A DNA stretch of 64,000 nt, from NCBI GenBank assembly GCA_028279305.1, contig JANQOA010000183.1:1-64000 (forward strand). Direction: 5' to 3'. Shown here one piece after another: positions 1-8,378 of this stretch. The notes beneath the pieces are model-generated. The model worked only from the letters and a program-made list of their open reading frames with translations, did not search any database and had not been told where the DNA came from. Both the position numbers and the translations under genes were made by a program. Numbering within the stretch: the stretch's first letter is position 1; each line of letters begins with the position of its first letter. This stretch comes from Pseudomonadales bacterium (GTDB lineage: Bacteria; Pseudomonadota; Gammaproteobacteria; Pseudomonadales; Azotimanducaceae).

Positions 1-724
1 CTTTGTCGTTGGTCTGGTTGAACAACAACTCGCGGCGCGCTTTTTCTTCCGCTTCGCTCAGCTCGCGCTTGCCCAGTTCCGCACCCACCTTGCGCCCGGT
101 TTGCACAGCCGGGCGCGCAGCCACTTCGTCCACCCAACGTTTCAGATGAGGGAACTTGTCCCACATGCTTTCATCAATCAGCCGGCCGATCAGAAACGCC
201 CACGGCCAGGTAATGATGTCGGCAATGGAGTAGTTGTCACCGGCCAGATAGCGGTTGGCGGAAAGCTGGGCGTCCATCACGCCGGACAGGCGGTCCACTT
301 CACCGACAAACCGCCGGGTGCCGTATTCAAGTTGTTTGGGATCGTCAGCGATGTTCTTGCCGTAGTTCTTGAAGTGGTTGGCGTTGCCCATCATCGGCCC
401 CAGGTTTGCCATCTGCCAGTGCAGCCACTGCAGAGCCCGGTACTTGCCGGCGGTATCAGCGGGCAGAAACTGGCCGGTTTTCTCCGCCAGGTATTCAAGG
501 ATGGCGCCAGACTCGAAGATCGTCAGCGGCAGCCCGCCGCCGGGGGGTTCGGGGTCGACAATGGCGGGCATGCGGTTATTCGGACTGATGCGCAGAAACT
601 CAGCCTTGAACTGGTCACCGCCGCCTATGTCAACTGGAATGATGTTGTAAGGCAGGCCGCATTCTTCCAGCATGATGGTGACCTTCCACCCGTTCGGTGT
701 CGGCCAGTAATGCACGTCAATCAT
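1..724 (-). CDS. Glutathione S-transferase family protein (3' end cut by window)
   Basis: The frame is open from an ATG at 724 to the window edge, giving about 241 residues without a stop. The N-terminus (MIDVHYWPTPNGWKVTIMLE) is a thioredoxin-fold GST start, followed by SGAILEYLAEKTG and a helical C-terminal domain containing SIADIITWPWAFLIGR. This matches the bacterial YfcG/YghU-type (Nu-class) GSTs, which act on glutathione-linked disulfides or peroxides. Assignment to that subgroup is inference; the GST fold itself is clear. It is followed on the same strand by nothing visible, because the window ends. Confidence 0.85.
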   Translation of the reverse strand, partial: MIDVHYWPTPNGWKVTIMLEECGLPYNIIPVDIGGGDQFKAEFLRISPNNRMPAIVDPEPPGGGLPLTIFESGAILEYLAEKTGQFLPADTAGKYRALQWLHWQMANLGPMMGNANHFKNYGKNIADDPKQLEYGTRRFVGEVDRLSGVMDAQLSANRYLAGDNYSIADIITWPWAFLIGRLIDESMWDKFPHLKRWVDEVAARPAVQTGRKVGAELGKRELSEAEEKARRELLFNQTNDK

Positions 725-754
725 GTATAAGCTCCCGGTAAGTGCTGCTTGCAG

Positions 755-1879
755 CTAGTTTGTGTGTTCGTTCACCCAGGCGGCAATGCGCTCCGCCACG
801 TCCTCGCGGGCATCATGGGGTTCTGTCAGATAGTGGTCGCCGGCGGTAAATTGCAGGCTCTTGTTAGTGCTGGCCAGGGCGTCGTGAATAGCGTGGGCAT
901 CGCTGGGAAAAACCCCGGTGTCCGCCATCGATTGAATCACAACGCTGGGCACGCGGATGCGGCTGAGGTGTTGGGCGCCGCGGCACTGGGAGGTACGCAG
1001 GCTCCACATGGACAGCCAGGTGCGCAGGGTGTTGCACAAGCCGATGCCGCGGGGTGAAAAATTGGCCCGCTTCGGGTCGCCGGCGTAACACACGCCAACC
1101 TGGCGGTCGGAGGGGTCGATGGTGCCGTCCATCAGGCGTAAATCAGCCCAGGTGCGCTGCATGGTAAAAGCCCGGTCCGGCTGGCCGTGACTGTTCACCC
1201 GCTGCAACTCATCCAGCACCCAATCGGTAATGCGGTGGTTGCGGTCCTGCTGGGCCTGACGGTAGCGCTGGATAAACGGCTCACTGTACGGCGGGCCGTT
1301 GTCCGGGTTGTACATATTCAGAGACTCGTCCACCGATGTCGGGTCGTTTTCGTCCGTCACCGACGGATCCATCCAGGCGGTGAGCACTTCGGGACGCCCG
1401 CCATGGGCGTTGAGAGAGATGTACAGGTCACACGCAGGCAGCGTGTTGACCGCCTCCGGCAGGGGCAGATCGTGGGTGGCGGTGATTACCGGTTCCGCCG
1501 CCTGGGACTGGTACGCGGCCATCAGCGAACCGCCGCCGGAATTGCCGACGATTACAACCGTTTCCGCGCCGGCCTGCTCGCGCAGCCAGGTGACGCCGGC
1601 ACCGATATCGATCAGCGCGTGTTCCAGCAGAAAAAAAGCTTCGTTGCCGCGGAAGCGGGTATTCCAGCCGAGAAAGCCGAAGCCGCGCGCCGCCAGCAGT
1701 TCACCGAGATAGTGTTCACTGAAATCCACATTGTAGTGGGTGGCGATAAACGCCACTTTTGGTACCTTATCCGCAGGGGAGTAATAAACGCCCTGACAAG
1801 GATTAAAACCGGCGCCGTTGCGCGCCGAGGTGGCTGAAACCGTTGAGACAAAACGGCGTGCTACTGAATTGTTGTCCAT
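755..1879 (-). CDS. Alpha/beta hydrolase
   Basis: A 374-residue alpha/beta hydrolase. The nucleophile elbow is VVIVGNSGGGS (GxSxG), and the C-terminal part has a typical acid strand (PSVVIQSMADTGVFPSDAH) and a late His (FTAGDHYLTEP). There is no signal peptide, so it is likely cytoplasmic. The substrate is unknown. It is divergent from the acyl-CoA synthetase at 1903 with only 23 bases between start codons, so the two share a control region and an esterase or acyl-thioesterase role in lipid metabolism is plausible (inference). Confidence 0.75.
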   Translation of the reverse strand: MDNNSVARRFVSTVSATSARNGAGFNPCQGVYYSPADKVPKVAFIATHYNVDFSEHYLGELLAARGFGFLGWNTRFRGNEAFFLLEHALIDIGAGVTWLREQAGAETVVIVGNSGGGSLMAAYQSQAAEPVITATHDLPLPEAVNTLPACDLYISLNAHGGRPEVLTAWMDPSVTDENDPTSVDESLNMYNPDNGPPYSEPFIQRYRQAQQDRNHRITDWVLDELQRVNSHGQPDRAFTMQRTWADLRLMDGTIDPSDRQVGVCYAGDPKRANFSPRGIGLCNTLRTWLSMWSLRTSQCRGAQHLSRIRVPSVVIQSMADTGVFPSDAHAIHDALASTNKSLQFTAGDHYLTEPHDAREDVAERIAAWVNEHTN

Positions 1880-1902
1880 GCGCTTTATTGTAGGAGTAAG
1901 AG

Positions 1903-3462
1903 ATGAGCATTAAAACACTGGCGGACTTAACCCGTGTACACCGTGCCGAACGCGCGGACCAGTTGGCGCTGAAATATGTGAACGACGGGCGCACCTGGAC
2001 TTACGGCGGGCTGGATGAAGAGGCCAACCGGGTCGCCAACGCGCTGGCGGCGATGGGTATCGGGGCCCAGGACCGGATTGCCTACCTGGATAAAAATGCA
2101 CCGGAGTACTTTGTGTATCTGTTCGGCGGCGCAAAACTCAATGCCGTGTCGGTAGCGGTGAACTGGCGCCTGGCGGTGCCGGAAATGGAATACATTCTGA
2201 ATCACAGCGAAGCCCGGATTCTGCTGATCGGTGAAGAGTTCCTGCCGGCGTTGGCGGACATGAACCTGACCACGGTAACCCGCATCGTGGTCATCGGCGA
2301 TGCCGGCGGCAGCGGCTACCCGACCTTTGAACAATGGCTGGCTGGAGTGGACGCCACGGATCCGCTGGTGCCGGTTGCGCCGGATGATGCCTGTTATCAG
2401 TTGTACACTTCGGGTACTACCGGTTTGCCTAAGGGAGTGGAGCTGACCCACGCCAATTTTATCCACTCCCTGGGCAGCTCCCTGTCATCCCTGAATATGC
2501 AGGCGGACTCGGTGAACCTGGTGTGCATGCCGCTGTTCCACATTTCCGGCAGCGGCTGGGGTGTGGTCGGCTTGTATCACGGCTGCAGTTCCATGCTGCT
2601 GCGGGATGTGGACCTGCCTTTGATCCTGCAGACCATCCCCGTGGAGGGTGTGACCCATACTATATTTGTGCCCGCGGTGCTGCAGTTTCTGCTCAGCGTG
2701 CCCGGTATTGAAGCCGTGGACTTTTCTTCTCTGCAGTCGATTACGTACGGTGCGTCGCCGATTACCGAAGCCGTGCTGGTACAGGCCATGGAGACCTTCA
2801 ACTGCCGTTTTTCCCAGGCTTACGGTTTGACCGAAACCACCGGCGCGGTCACCGTGCTGGGCCCTGAAGACCACGACCCGGGCGGTGCCCGGGCGCATCT
2901 GTTGCGCTCCTGCGGCAAACCCATTGCCAACCATAAGCTGAAAATTGTCGACGACAGCGGTAACGAACTGCCGGACGGAGAGGTGGGTGAGATCTGCGTG
3001 CAGGGGCCGCAGAATATGAAAGGCTATTGGCGCAACGACCAGGCCACCGCGGATACCGTGACTGATGACGGCTGGCTGAAAACCGGTGATGCCGGTTACC
3101 TGCAGGAGGGATACCTGTATATCCACGACCGGGTAAAAGACATGATCATCAGCGGCGGTGAGAACATTTATCCGGCGGAAATCGAAAACGTCTTAATGCA
3201 GCATGAGCAGATCAGCGATGCCGCGGTGATTGGCGTACCCAGCGAGCGCTGGGGCGAGACCGTCAAAGCCATTGTCACCCGCAGCGATGAAGCCCTGACC
3301 GAACAGGCGGTGATTGAACATTGCCGCAAGCGCCTGGCCGGTTACAAATGTCCCACCTCGGTAGACTGGATGCAGGAAATCCCGCGCAACCCGTCGGGCA
3401 AAATTCTCAAGGTGGAGTTGCGCAAACCCTATTGGCAGGGCAGGGAACGTCAGGTCTCGTAA
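1903..3462 (+). CDS. Acyl-CoA synthetase (AMP-dependent, FadD-like)
   Basis: A 519-residue ANL-superfamily ligase that activates a carboxylic acid to its CoA ester via an acyl-adenylate. It has the P-loop motif YTSGTTGLPKG near residue 168, the A5 motif YGLTETTG, the hinge motif GWLKTGDAGYL..YIHDRVKDMIISGGENIYPAE and the C-terminal catalytic lysine in NPSGKILK. Length and order fit medium/long-chain fatty acyl-CoA synthetases. The ATG at 1903 has an AGGAG ribosome-binding site. Its context of storage-lipid genes suggests a fatty-acid substrate, but chain length cannot be read from sequence. Confidence 0.88.
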   Translation: MSIKTLADLTRVHRAERADQLALKYVNDGRTWTYGGLDEEANRVANALAAMGIGAQDRIAYLDKNAPEYFVYLFGGAKLNAVSVAVNWRLAVPEMEYILNHSEARILLIGEEFLPALADMNLTTVTRIVVIGDAGGSGYPTFEQWLAGVDATDPLVPVAPDDACYQLYTSGTTGLPKGVELTHANFIHSLGSSLSSLNMQADSVNLVCMPLFHISGSGWGVVGLYHGCSSMLLRDVDLPLILQTIPVEGVTHTIFVPAVLQFLLSVPGIEAVDFSSLQSITYGASPITEAVLVQAMETFNCRFSQAYGLTETTGAVTVLGPEDHDPGGARAHLLRSCGKPIANHKLKIVDDSGNELPDGEVGEICVQGPQNMKGYWRNDQATADTVTDDGWLKTGDAGYLQEGYLYIHDRVKDMIISGGENIYPAEIENVLMQHEQISDAAVIGVPSERWGETVKAIVTRSDEALTEQAVIEHCRKRLAGYKCPTSVDWMQEIPRNPSGKILKVELRKPYWQGRERQVS

Positions 3463-3510
3463 CGGTGGTAAACTGGCGCGGCAATCTCATCACGGACACA
3501 AGCCCAAGAT

Positions 3511-4314
3511 ATGCAATATAAAGCTCTGGCCCTGGACCTGGACGGCACCACCCTGGTGGGGGAAGACTTACCCCCGGCCAACCGGGAGGCGCTGCGCAAA
3601 GCCGCGGACGCGGGATACGAAATTATTATCGCCACCGCGCGCTGGATTCAGGTGGCGCACCGCATCGCGGACGAGGTGGGCATAGACAGCCTGGCGATTG
3701 CCTGTTCCGGCGCCCAGGTGCACGACCGCAAGGAAGGCCGGGATATCTTCGATCAGCGCCTGCCGGGCGGCTTTGTGCAGGAGTTGTTCAATTTGTGTAA
3801 CGCGCAACGGTGTATTGCCACGGTCACCACGTCGGAGCGGGTGTGGCTGAAGCTGGATGGTGAACCGGACGCGGATCTGATGGGCCCGGAGATGCAGTGG
3901 GTGCCCCAACTGCAGCACAGTGACGATGATCTGCCGCGTATAGCGGCGATTCAGGGCACCGCGGTTTGCCGGCAGATTAAAGAGGAACTGAAACCCAGGT
4001 ATGCCGGGCAGGTGAATATCTTTGATTCCATTGGCCCCACCGGCAGGCTGGTGCTGACCATTACCAACAAGGCAGCCAGCAAGGGCGCGGCGCTGCAGGC
4101 GGCCTGCGACCATCTGCAGATTGCGCCGGCGCAGGTGGTCGCATTCGGCGATGCGGAAAACGACCTGGCCATGTTTGCCATTGCCGGTGCCAGCGTGGCC
4201 ATGGGCCAGGCGGAGGAAGAGATCAAAGCCGCCGCCGACTATGTGTCTGCCGCCAACTTTGAAGACGGCGTGGCAAAAGCCATCGACCGGCTGCTGGCTA
4301 ACGGTACGGTTTAG
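3511..4314 (+). CDS. HAD-superfamily phosphatase, Cof type
   Basis: A 267-residue Cof/YidA-type HAD hydrolase. Motif I is LDLDGTTL near the N-terminus (nucleophile Asp), a large C2-type cap follows, and motif IV is VVAFGDAENDLAMFAIAG near the C-terminus, with the motif III lysine in the NKAASKGAAL stretch. These enzymes dephosphorylate sugar phosphates, FMN or similar small molecules; the substrate here is not predictable. It is 48 bases downstream of the acyl-CoA synthetase on the same strand and may be co-transcribed. Confidence 0.85.
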   Translation: MQYKALALDLDGTTLVGEDLPPANREALRKAADAGYEIIIATARWIQVAHRIADEVGIDSLAIACSGAQVHDRKEGRDIFDQRLPGGFVQELFNLCNAQRCIATVTTSERVWLKLDGEPDADLMGPEMQWVPQLQHSDDDLPRIAAIQGTAVCRQIKEELKPRYAGQVNIFDSIGPTGRLVLTITNKAASKGAALQAACDHLQIAPAQVVAFGDAENDLAMFAIAGASVAMGQAEEEIKAAADYVSAANFEDGVAKAIDRLLANGTV

Positions 4315-4377
4315 TTGCTGACAGGGGCGTGCGCCTTCAGCATGCGGTGCTGCCAGTGCGCGGTTCCGGCGGTACCG

Positions 4378-5382
4378 CTAGTTGGGCAGCTCCAGAGCTG
4401 CTTCATCCCCACCCGCCAGCACCCGCTGGTGCATGGCGTTCATGGCTTTGAAGATCTGTTGGGTCGCTTCAGGCACTTCCGTGTAGTAATCAAAAAAGAT
4501 CGGATCCAGAATGTGAGAGGTCACCGGCCCGGGGTTGATCGTTTTGGTGCCCGGCGGGCGCATGGCTTTTAAACCGGTCATGTAAACGGGCACCACCGGC
4601 ACCCGCTTTTCCAGCGCCAGGATAGACACCCCGTGTTTGAACTTGGCCAGCTGCTTGCTGCGCGAGCGGGTGCCTTCGGGGAACAGCATCAGGTTGCAGC
4701 CCTGATCCAGCAGCCACTTGGGATAATCCAGGGCTTTGCTGCCGCCGCCGCGGTGGATCGGGTAGGAGCCGGTCACCAGGGATTGATACCAGGGCTGCAG
4801 GGTAATTTCCTTGCGGCCCTTGAGAAACCAGCGGTCCGCGGCGGCGCCGAAATAGATGTTGGAGCGGACATGTTCAGGCAGCGCGCCCAGCAACGCGTAC
4901 TGGTCCAGGTGGCTGGCGTGATTTGCCACCACAATCATGGGGCCGCGCAGGTCCGCAATTTTGTCCTGGCCGGTGACCTTGAACGGCGTGAAGTACTTCT
5001 GTTCCCAGCGGGTGAACGCATACCAGCGCATCAGCCGGCGGATACGCCGGGCCAGCGGCGAGATCTGCCAGGTGTGCGGCCCCGCGGTTTGCGCACTCTG
5101 CTCCATGAGCCGCTGAAACAGGGGCAGATCGATGCCGGGCAGAATTTCCGTGTGGGCGGTGGTTGACAGCTCCTGGGCCAGGGTGGCGCGGTAAGCCATG
5201 AAATTATTGGGGGCGTCGATAATGGTGCACTGGTCGTATTCGCCCAGCAGGTGATAACTTTCCAGCACCTTGGCTTCCCAACGTTCGATGGACTTGTTTA
5301 CCCCCAGCAGGTAGTCCGGGTCGTCATGGGCTTTCATGATCCCTTCGGAGTGGTATTTCAGCAGCAGGACAAAGTGCGCCAT
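4378..5382 (-). CDS. GYD-domain / PlsC-type acyltransferase fusion
   Basis: A 334-residue two-domain protein. Residues 1 to about 100 (MAHFVLLLKYHSEGIMKAHD..ILPGIDLPLFQRLM) resemble the free GYD protein encoded directly upstream at 5424-5750, including the G-E-Y-D / I-I-D-A-P-N core. Residues from about 110 form a lysophospholipid acyltransferase domain with NHASHLDQ (HX4D catalytic motif) and FPEGTRSRS (substrate motif). PlsC enzymes acylate lysophosphatidic acid in phospholipid and triacylglycerol synthesis. Fusion to a GYD domain is unusual. It lies 41 bases downstream of the GYD gene on the same strand, in a storage-lipid neighbourhood. Confidence 0.85.
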   Translation of the reverse strand: MAHFVLLLKYHSEGIMKAHDDPDYLLGVNKSIERWEAKVLESYHLLGEYDQCTIIDAPNNFMAYRATLAQELSTTAHTEILPGIDLPLFQRLMEQSAQTAGPHTWQISPLARRIRRLMRWYAFTRWEQKYFTPFKVTGQDKIADLRGPMIVVANHASHLDQYALLGALPEHVRSNIYFGAAADRWFLKGRKEITLQPWYQSLVTGSYPIHRGGGSKALDYPKWLLDQGCNLMLFPEGTRSRSKQLAKFKHGVSILALEKRVPVVPVYMTGLKAMRPPGTKTINPGPVTSHILDPIFFDYYTEVPEATQQIFKAMNAMHQRVLAGGDEAALELPN

Positions 5383-5423
5383 TGTTTACTCCTTCCCGTT
5401 TACTCCAATCCGGTTTGCTCCGT

Positions 5424-5750
5424 TCAGGTTTTTGCCGGTTCCTCCTGATTCGCCCGGGGCGGCGCCGCTTTCATGTTATTGAGAAATTCTTCGATCGGCA
5501 TGCCCGGCAGGGTGGTGATTTTGATGGTGCCCCGTGACCCCAGCTCCATCGAGATGCGCGCCATAATTTCGTTGCTGGGGGCGTCGATGACGTTCACAAA
5601 ATCGTACCCGCCCAGCACCGCGTATTGCGCCCGTACGCGCGCGCCCATGCTTTCCACTTCCTTGTTAACGGCGGACAGCCGGTCCGGACGTTCCTTGAGG
5701 GTTTTGCGCCCTTCGTCCGTGAGCGTGCTCAACATGATGTAAGTTGCCAT
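5424..5750 (-). CDS. GYD domain-containing protein
   Basis: A 108-residue small alpha/beta ferredoxin-like protein. It begins MATYIMLSTLTDEGRKTLKE and carries the family-defining LGGYDFVNVIDAPSN core and the LPGMPIEEF tail. The family's function is unknown. The start at 5750 has a very strong ribosome-binding site (GGGGGAGAGG). It lies between PHA synthase and the GYD-acyltransferase fusion, all on the minus strand, which suggests a shared role in membrane or storage lipid metabolism (inference). Confidence 0.85.
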   Translation of the reverse strand: MATYIMLSTLTDEGRKTLKERPDRLSAVNKEVESMGARVRAQYAVLGGYDFVNVIDAPSNEIMARISMELGSRGTIKITTLPGMPIEEFLNNMKAAPPRANQEEPAKT

Positions 5751-5776
5751 CCTCTCTCCCCCTTACATTCTTGGAA

Positions 5777-7549
5777 TTAGCTTTCTAACACATATCTGCC
5801 CGGTGCGGGATCTATTTCTGGATAGTTTTTGCTGCCATATTCAGTCGGTGCGGTGATTGCCGTTTGCGGGCTCTTGGCTTTCAGCCAGTCGATCCAATGA
5901 GGGATCCAACTGCCCGGGTGCTCGTCCACCCCCTGCAGCCACTGCTCCGGGTCACCCGGATAGGCATCGCCCACCCAGTGTTTCAGGTGCCGGTTATCAT
6001 CGCGGCTGGAAATAGTCTGGGTGTGGTTCTGGTTGGTCAATACAAATACCAGATCGGTGTCGAACAACTGGGTGCTGCGGTAGCAGGCTTTCCAGGGCGT
6101 TATATGGTCGGTTGAACCGGCCATGATGTACACCGGATAGTCTATTTTTGACAGGTCAACGCGCTGGCCCAGCACCCGCAGTTCGCGTTTGGCCAGCTTG
6201 TTTTCCAGGCTCAAGTCCAGGAACGCGCTGTGCAGGCCGGCCGGCAGCCGGGTGTAGTCGATGGACCAGAACAGCAGCGGGTGTTTGGGCGGTTCCTCAC
6301 CCATCAGGTAGTTGCTGCGCAGGAAACCCATGACGTTGTCTTCCCAGCGCAGCATGGCAAACATTTCAAATACGTTGCGTTCTTCGAACAGGCCGCGCAC
6401 CCGGGTCATCTGTTTCTGCGCTTCTACCGAGCGTTCGGACACAAACAGGCCGAAGTCGCTGTCTTCGGGCCGGTTGTCCAGCACATTCACAAACAACGAC
6501 AGCGAATTCACCCAATCGTCGCCGCGCGCCTGCAACGCGCCGGCAGCGGCGGCAGCGGTTAAACCGCCGGCGCACAAACCCATCAGATTGATTTTCTCAG
6601 CGCCGGTGATTTCACGCATGGCGGCGATACTCTGAATCACCCCTTCCGCGTAGGTATCCAGGTTCCAGTCGCGGTGTTCAACTTTGGGGTTGCGCCAGCT
6701 CACGGCAAATACCGGAATACCGGCTTCGATCAGCTTCCTGAACATGCTGCGGTCCGGGGTCAGATCGCCGAGGTAGAAGCGGTTGACCTGACTGAAGACG
6801 TACAGCAGCGGCGCATCCACCACCTCGTCGGTGGCCGGCTGATACTGGATCAGCTCCAGCAGCTCGTTGCGGAATACCACTGCACCTTCACTGGCGGCTA
6901 CATCTTTACCCACCTTGAAGGCGTGGCGGTCGGCAGCCGCGGGGTAACCGTGATTGTGGCGCAGGTCATCGAGCAGATTCTTAACCCCCTGGGCGATACT
7001 CTGGCCGCGGGTTTCACGCGCCTGGCGCAGGGCTTCCGGGTTGCCGGCCAGGGTGTTAACCGGCGCCAGGATGTCTTTGGCCGCGTCCATGACAAAACGG
7101 GCGCGTTCATAATCCATGCCTTCCAGGCCGGACTGTTCCAGCCAGGTATCCATGGACTGGGACCAGGCGACGTAAGACTGGCCGATCCGTTTAAACAGCG
7201 GATTCTCAAACCAGGCGGCGTCGCTGAAGCGCCTGTCGTCTCCCGCCGGGGCCAGTTCGCTGCGGCCGGTGACAATGTTGAACAGATTCGACAGCAGTTC
7301 CCTGTTAGCGTTAAAGGTGGCGGTGGGCTGCTGCATGGCGGTGGTGAAAATTTCGCCCCAGGTGTCTACAAACGCCTTGGCGTCCACACCCAGTGCTGTA
7401 TCCAGCGAGACGCCGGCTTCGCGCCGGGAGCCGGAGGCATTGGTTTCAATGTCCGGCCGCTGGCTGGCCTTTTGTTGTTTGGCCCGGCTGCTGGTGGTCC
7501 TGGTGCTGGTCTTGGTGCTGGCGGTTTTTCCCGCCTTGGCTTCAGCCAT
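5777..7549 (-). CDS. phaC: Polyhydroxyalkanoate synthase (class I-like)
   Basis: PHA synthase polymerises (R)-3-hydroxyacyl-CoA on the granule surface. The lipase-like box is GLCAGG, and the triad can be read as Cys326, Asp481 (GSTDHITPW) and His509 (TNQNHTQT), very close to the C319/D480/H508 numbering of the Ralstonia class I enzyme. The frame extends further upstream, but the start chosen is the ATG at 7549, which has AGGGAGG nine bases before it and gives 590 residues, the class I length. The first ~45 residues are Ala/Lys/Thr/Ser-rich and low complexity. No phaA or phaB is adjacent; an SDR and a WS/DGAT lie upstream on the same strand. Confidence 0.93.
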   Translation of the reverse strand: MAEAKAGKTASTKTSTRTTSSRAKQQKASQRPDIETNASGSRREAGVSLDTALGVDAKAFVDTWGEIFTTAMQQPTATFNANRELLSNLFNIVTGRSELAPAGDDRRFSDAAWFENPLFKRIGQSYVAWSQSMDTWLEQSGLEGMDYERARFVMDAAKDILAPVNTLAGNPEALRQARETRGQSIAQGVKNLLDDLRHNHGYPAAADRHAFKVGKDVAASEGAVVFRNELLELIQYQPATDEVVDAPLLYVFSQVNRFYLGDLTPDRSMFRKLIEAGIPVFAVSWRNPKVEHRDWNLDTYAEGVIQSIAAMREITGAEKINLMGLCAGGLTAAAAAGALQARGDDWVNSLSLFVNVLDNRPEDSDFGLFVSERSVEAQKQMTRVRGLFEERNVFEMFAMLRWEDNVMGFLRSNYLMGEEPPKHPLLFWSIDYTRLPAGLHSAFLDLSLENKLAKRELRVLGQRVDLSKIDYPVYIMAGSTDHITPWKACYRSTQLFDTDLVFVLTNQNHTQTISSRDDNRHLKHWVGDAYPGDPEQWLQGVDEHPGSWIPHWIDWLKAKSPQTAITAPTEYGSKNYPEIDPAPGRYVLES

Positions 7550-7586
7550 GCTGTGCGCCCTCCCTAGGAAACTGAAGTTGTTGTAA

Positions 7587-8378
7587 TCAGCCGTTCCTGG
7601 CTGCAAACGTAGCACGCCCAGCGATACCCGCCAAGGTGCGTTTAATCCAGCGCGGCTGGAATTCAGCCCAGTTCACCGCCAGCTGGTTGAGCAGGCCGGG
7701 CACGCGGATCGTCTCACCGTTGTGCAACGCCTGATAACCTTCCAGCGCCACCGAGCGCGCATCTCCCATGATCAGCTCTGAACCGGGATACTGATCCGTG
7801 CCCAGGTCGGTGACCATGTCGGTTCTGGTCAGGCCGGGACATAAGGCGGACACGCGGATGCCTTCGCAGCGCAGTTCTTCCGCCAGGCTTTCGCTGAACG
7901 ACAGCACAAACGCTTTTGAGGCGCTGTACAGCGCCATGCCGGGGATCGCCTGAAAGCCCACCACGGAGGCGACGTTTAGAATCTTGCCGCTGCCCCGCGC
8001 CAGCATATCCGGCAGGAAGGCGTGGGTGGTGTCGGTCAGGCAGCGCATGTTCAGGGCCAGCAGATTATGGATCTGGGTGCGCGACATGTCGGCAAAACGG
8101 CCTTGATAGGCGGCGCCGGCATTGTTGACCAGGGTGTCCACCTGCAGCCCGAGTTCCGCGGTGGCGTCGTACAGTTTCTGCGGCCCGCGGGCTTTACTCA
8201 GGTCCAGAACCAGCGGGTGTACGTTGACGCGGCCGTCATACTGTTCCGCCAGTGCTTCCAGCGGTGCCTGGCGGCGTGCTACCACAATCAGGTCATGATC
8301 TTTTTCGGCAAAAACTTTGGCCAGTTCATAACCGATGCCGGAGGAAGCGCCGGTGATCAGCGCGGTGGGTTTACTCAT
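7587..8378 (-). CDS. Short-chain dehydrogenase/reductase
   Basis: A classical SDR of 263 residues with TGASSGIG for NAD(P) binding, NNAG, and the catalytic YSASK. The frame is open to 8453, but the start chosen is ATG 8378, giving MSKPTALITG, the normal SDR N-terminus. This start overlaps the 3' end of the WS/DGAT gene by 8 bases, so the genes are translationally linked. The pair suggests a role in fatty acyl or hydroxyacyl reduction for storage-lipid synthesis; the substrate is not known. Confidence 0.85.
   Translation of the reverse strand: MSKPTALITGASSGIGYELAKVFAEKDHDLIVVARRQAPLEALAEQYDGRVNVHPLVLDLSKARGPQKLYDATAELGLQVDTLVNNAGAAYQGRFADMSRTQIHNLLALNMRCLTDTTHAFLPDMLARGSGKILNVASVVGFQAIPGMALYSASKAFVLSFSESLAEELRCEGIRVSALCPGLTRTDMVTDLGTDQYPGSELIMGDARSVALEGYQALHNGETIRVPGLLNQLAVNWAEFQPRWIKRTLAGIAGRATFAARNG

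Noticed and set aside
6674-7567. 297-codon plus-strand frame opposite phaC
   Set aside because: Antisense shadow of the PHA synthase gene, whose catalytic triad is intact on the minus strand.
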